From positions 7,994,501 to 8,058,500 of the forward strand of contig NC_003280.10 of NCBI RefSeq assembly GCF_000002985.6: a DNA stretch of 64,000 nucleotides, read 5' to 3'. Below are positions 63,201-64,000 of this stretch, piece by piece. Within the stretch, counting starts at the first letter, position 1; each line of letters opens with the position of its first letter. The DNA comes from Caenorhabditis elegans. Taxonomy: Eukaryota; Nematoda; Chromadorea; Rhabditida; Rhabditidae. A program made the translations under genes and the position numbers. The notes beneath the pieces were generated by a model that did not search any database, was not told the origin of the DNA, and saw only the letters and a list, made by a program, of their open reading frames with translations.

Positions 63201-64000
63201 TGTTTCTATTCCCATTCCACCCATTCGTCGTTCCATTTTCTTTCTTTCGTCTTCTTTTTCTTCTTTTTTTCCATTTTCTCATATTCTTTTGGCTCAGAAT
63301 GACTCAGTTGCAGTATGGATTTGCCAAAATGATATCACATTTTTTACTTAACCTAGATTATTTGCATCAATATATAAAATGATTCTTAAATGTATTTGAA
63401 CGATCGTTTTAATGTGACATGCAATTCGGTTCCACTTATATTAACACTTTTCTTTCTTTTATTTATTCCTGGAACACTATCACACAGCCCTCCCACTTAT
63501 TATCCAAAAAATAGAAAAAGACAGGTGATTTATAAAGCGTCAACGCGGGTAAATGTCTTTGTACGTAGTTCACAACCTCTTCTTTTGACACTCTTTCAAA
63601 ATATTTTTTGGAATTCCCAAGGTGGGAGGATATTGTTTCCATTTATTGTGTTTTCGAGGAAATTGTTTTTCTAAATACAAATTCATTACTGTGTCATGAG
63701 CAAATGTAACATATGTTTTTTTGATACTTTGATCTGAATTCATTTTTTCTGCCCAGCAGCCTTCTAAAAATTTTCCTCATGTAGTTAATTTTTAGAATTT
63801 TCTTTTTCACTTTTGTTGTTACTGAAGTAATTTAAAATTCATAATATGTATATAAAAACTATTTAAAAACCCTACGCAAATTATTTTTAAAATTCCAAAA
63901 TTATTGCATCAAATTTCTCTGTCATTAAATTTCGAAGCTTCTGACGCTGTCAATGGCGTAATTGTTACCCATAATTACTGCATTCATTTCTAAAAATAAA
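60217..64000. other. Right-edge region without a supported gene
   Basis: 3.8 kb of AT-rich sequence after the FLYWCH-like gene. A small tandem array (GACTATCTAATGTA, about 60516-60560) and partial GCCGG-containing inverted motifs (about 60890-60930 and 61590-61640) are present. Open frames such as 63081-63302 are phenylalanine/serine-rich and come from pyrimidine runs. The region may hold upstream DNA of a gene beyond the window. Confidence 0.5.
60516..60560. repeat. Short tandem repeat GACTATCTAATGTA
   Basis: GACTATCTAATGTA occurs twice in a row, then a shortened AGAATGTA unit, then GACTATCTAA again. Too short for any further interpretation. Confidence 0.7.

Noticed and set aside
63081-63674. 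Several overlapping plus-strand frames near the right edge
   Set aside because: Phenylalanine/serine-rich translations from TTC/TTT runs; no paired splice sites, and conserved motifs absent.

Overview
This window looks like nematode nuclear DNA, almost certainly Caenorhabditis elegans. It is AT-rich, introns are mostly about 45-60 nt and end in TTTCAG, and many genes carry a TTTCAG-type trans-splice acceptor immediately 5' of the start codon. Gene content and order (pgp-11, glna-2, zyg-11, hda-2, swsn-7, sap-49, arp-6, ubh-4, algn-6, a USP47-like gene, apn-1) match what I remember of chromosome II around clones DH11, C08B11 and T05H10. Symbols come from family recognition plus that remembered order; no database was searched. 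Exon models were built by hand, joining open frames across GT-AG (or GC-AG) boundaries and checking that phase is kept through to the stop.

Left part (1-23 kb): a P-glycoprotein on the minus strand (1205-5890), then about 8.3 kb without a supported gene, a glutaminase with C-terminal ankyrin repeats (14183-16900, plus), and an F-box-like protein (18335-20481, plus). A 2.7 kb intergenic stretch then leads to zyg-11 (23192-25881, plus), a CUL-2 ubiquitin-ligase substrate receptor.

Middle part (26-45 kb) is dense and mostly minus strand: class I histone deacetylase hda-2, ARID2/PBAF-type subunit swsn-7, an NRF-6-like membrane acyltransferase, and a tight four-gene cluster transcribed as ubh-4, a C1orf50-like gene, arp-6 and sap-49. 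Gaps in that cluster are about 140-215 bp and each ATG sits on a splice acceptor, so it is probably an SL1/SL2 operon. Three genes in this part are chromatin-related (hda-2, swsn-7, arp-6), one is spliceosomal (sap-49) and one acts at the proteasome (ubh-4).

Right part (45-64 kb): algn-6 (N-glycosylation glucosyltransferase), a USP47-like deubiquitinase whose first intron is GC-AG, the AP endonuclease apn-1, a small secreted cysteine-rich nematode protein with a large fold-back repeat in an intron, and a FLYWCH-like putative DNA-binding protein. The last 3.8 kb has no supported gene.

I see no prokaryotic-type system, CRISPR array, rRNA, tRNA or intact autonomous transposon. The most unusual items are the GC-AG introns, a 41-nt intron in the glutaminase gene, two striking inverted repeats (one perfect), the compact operon and the little-known FLYWCH-like gene.
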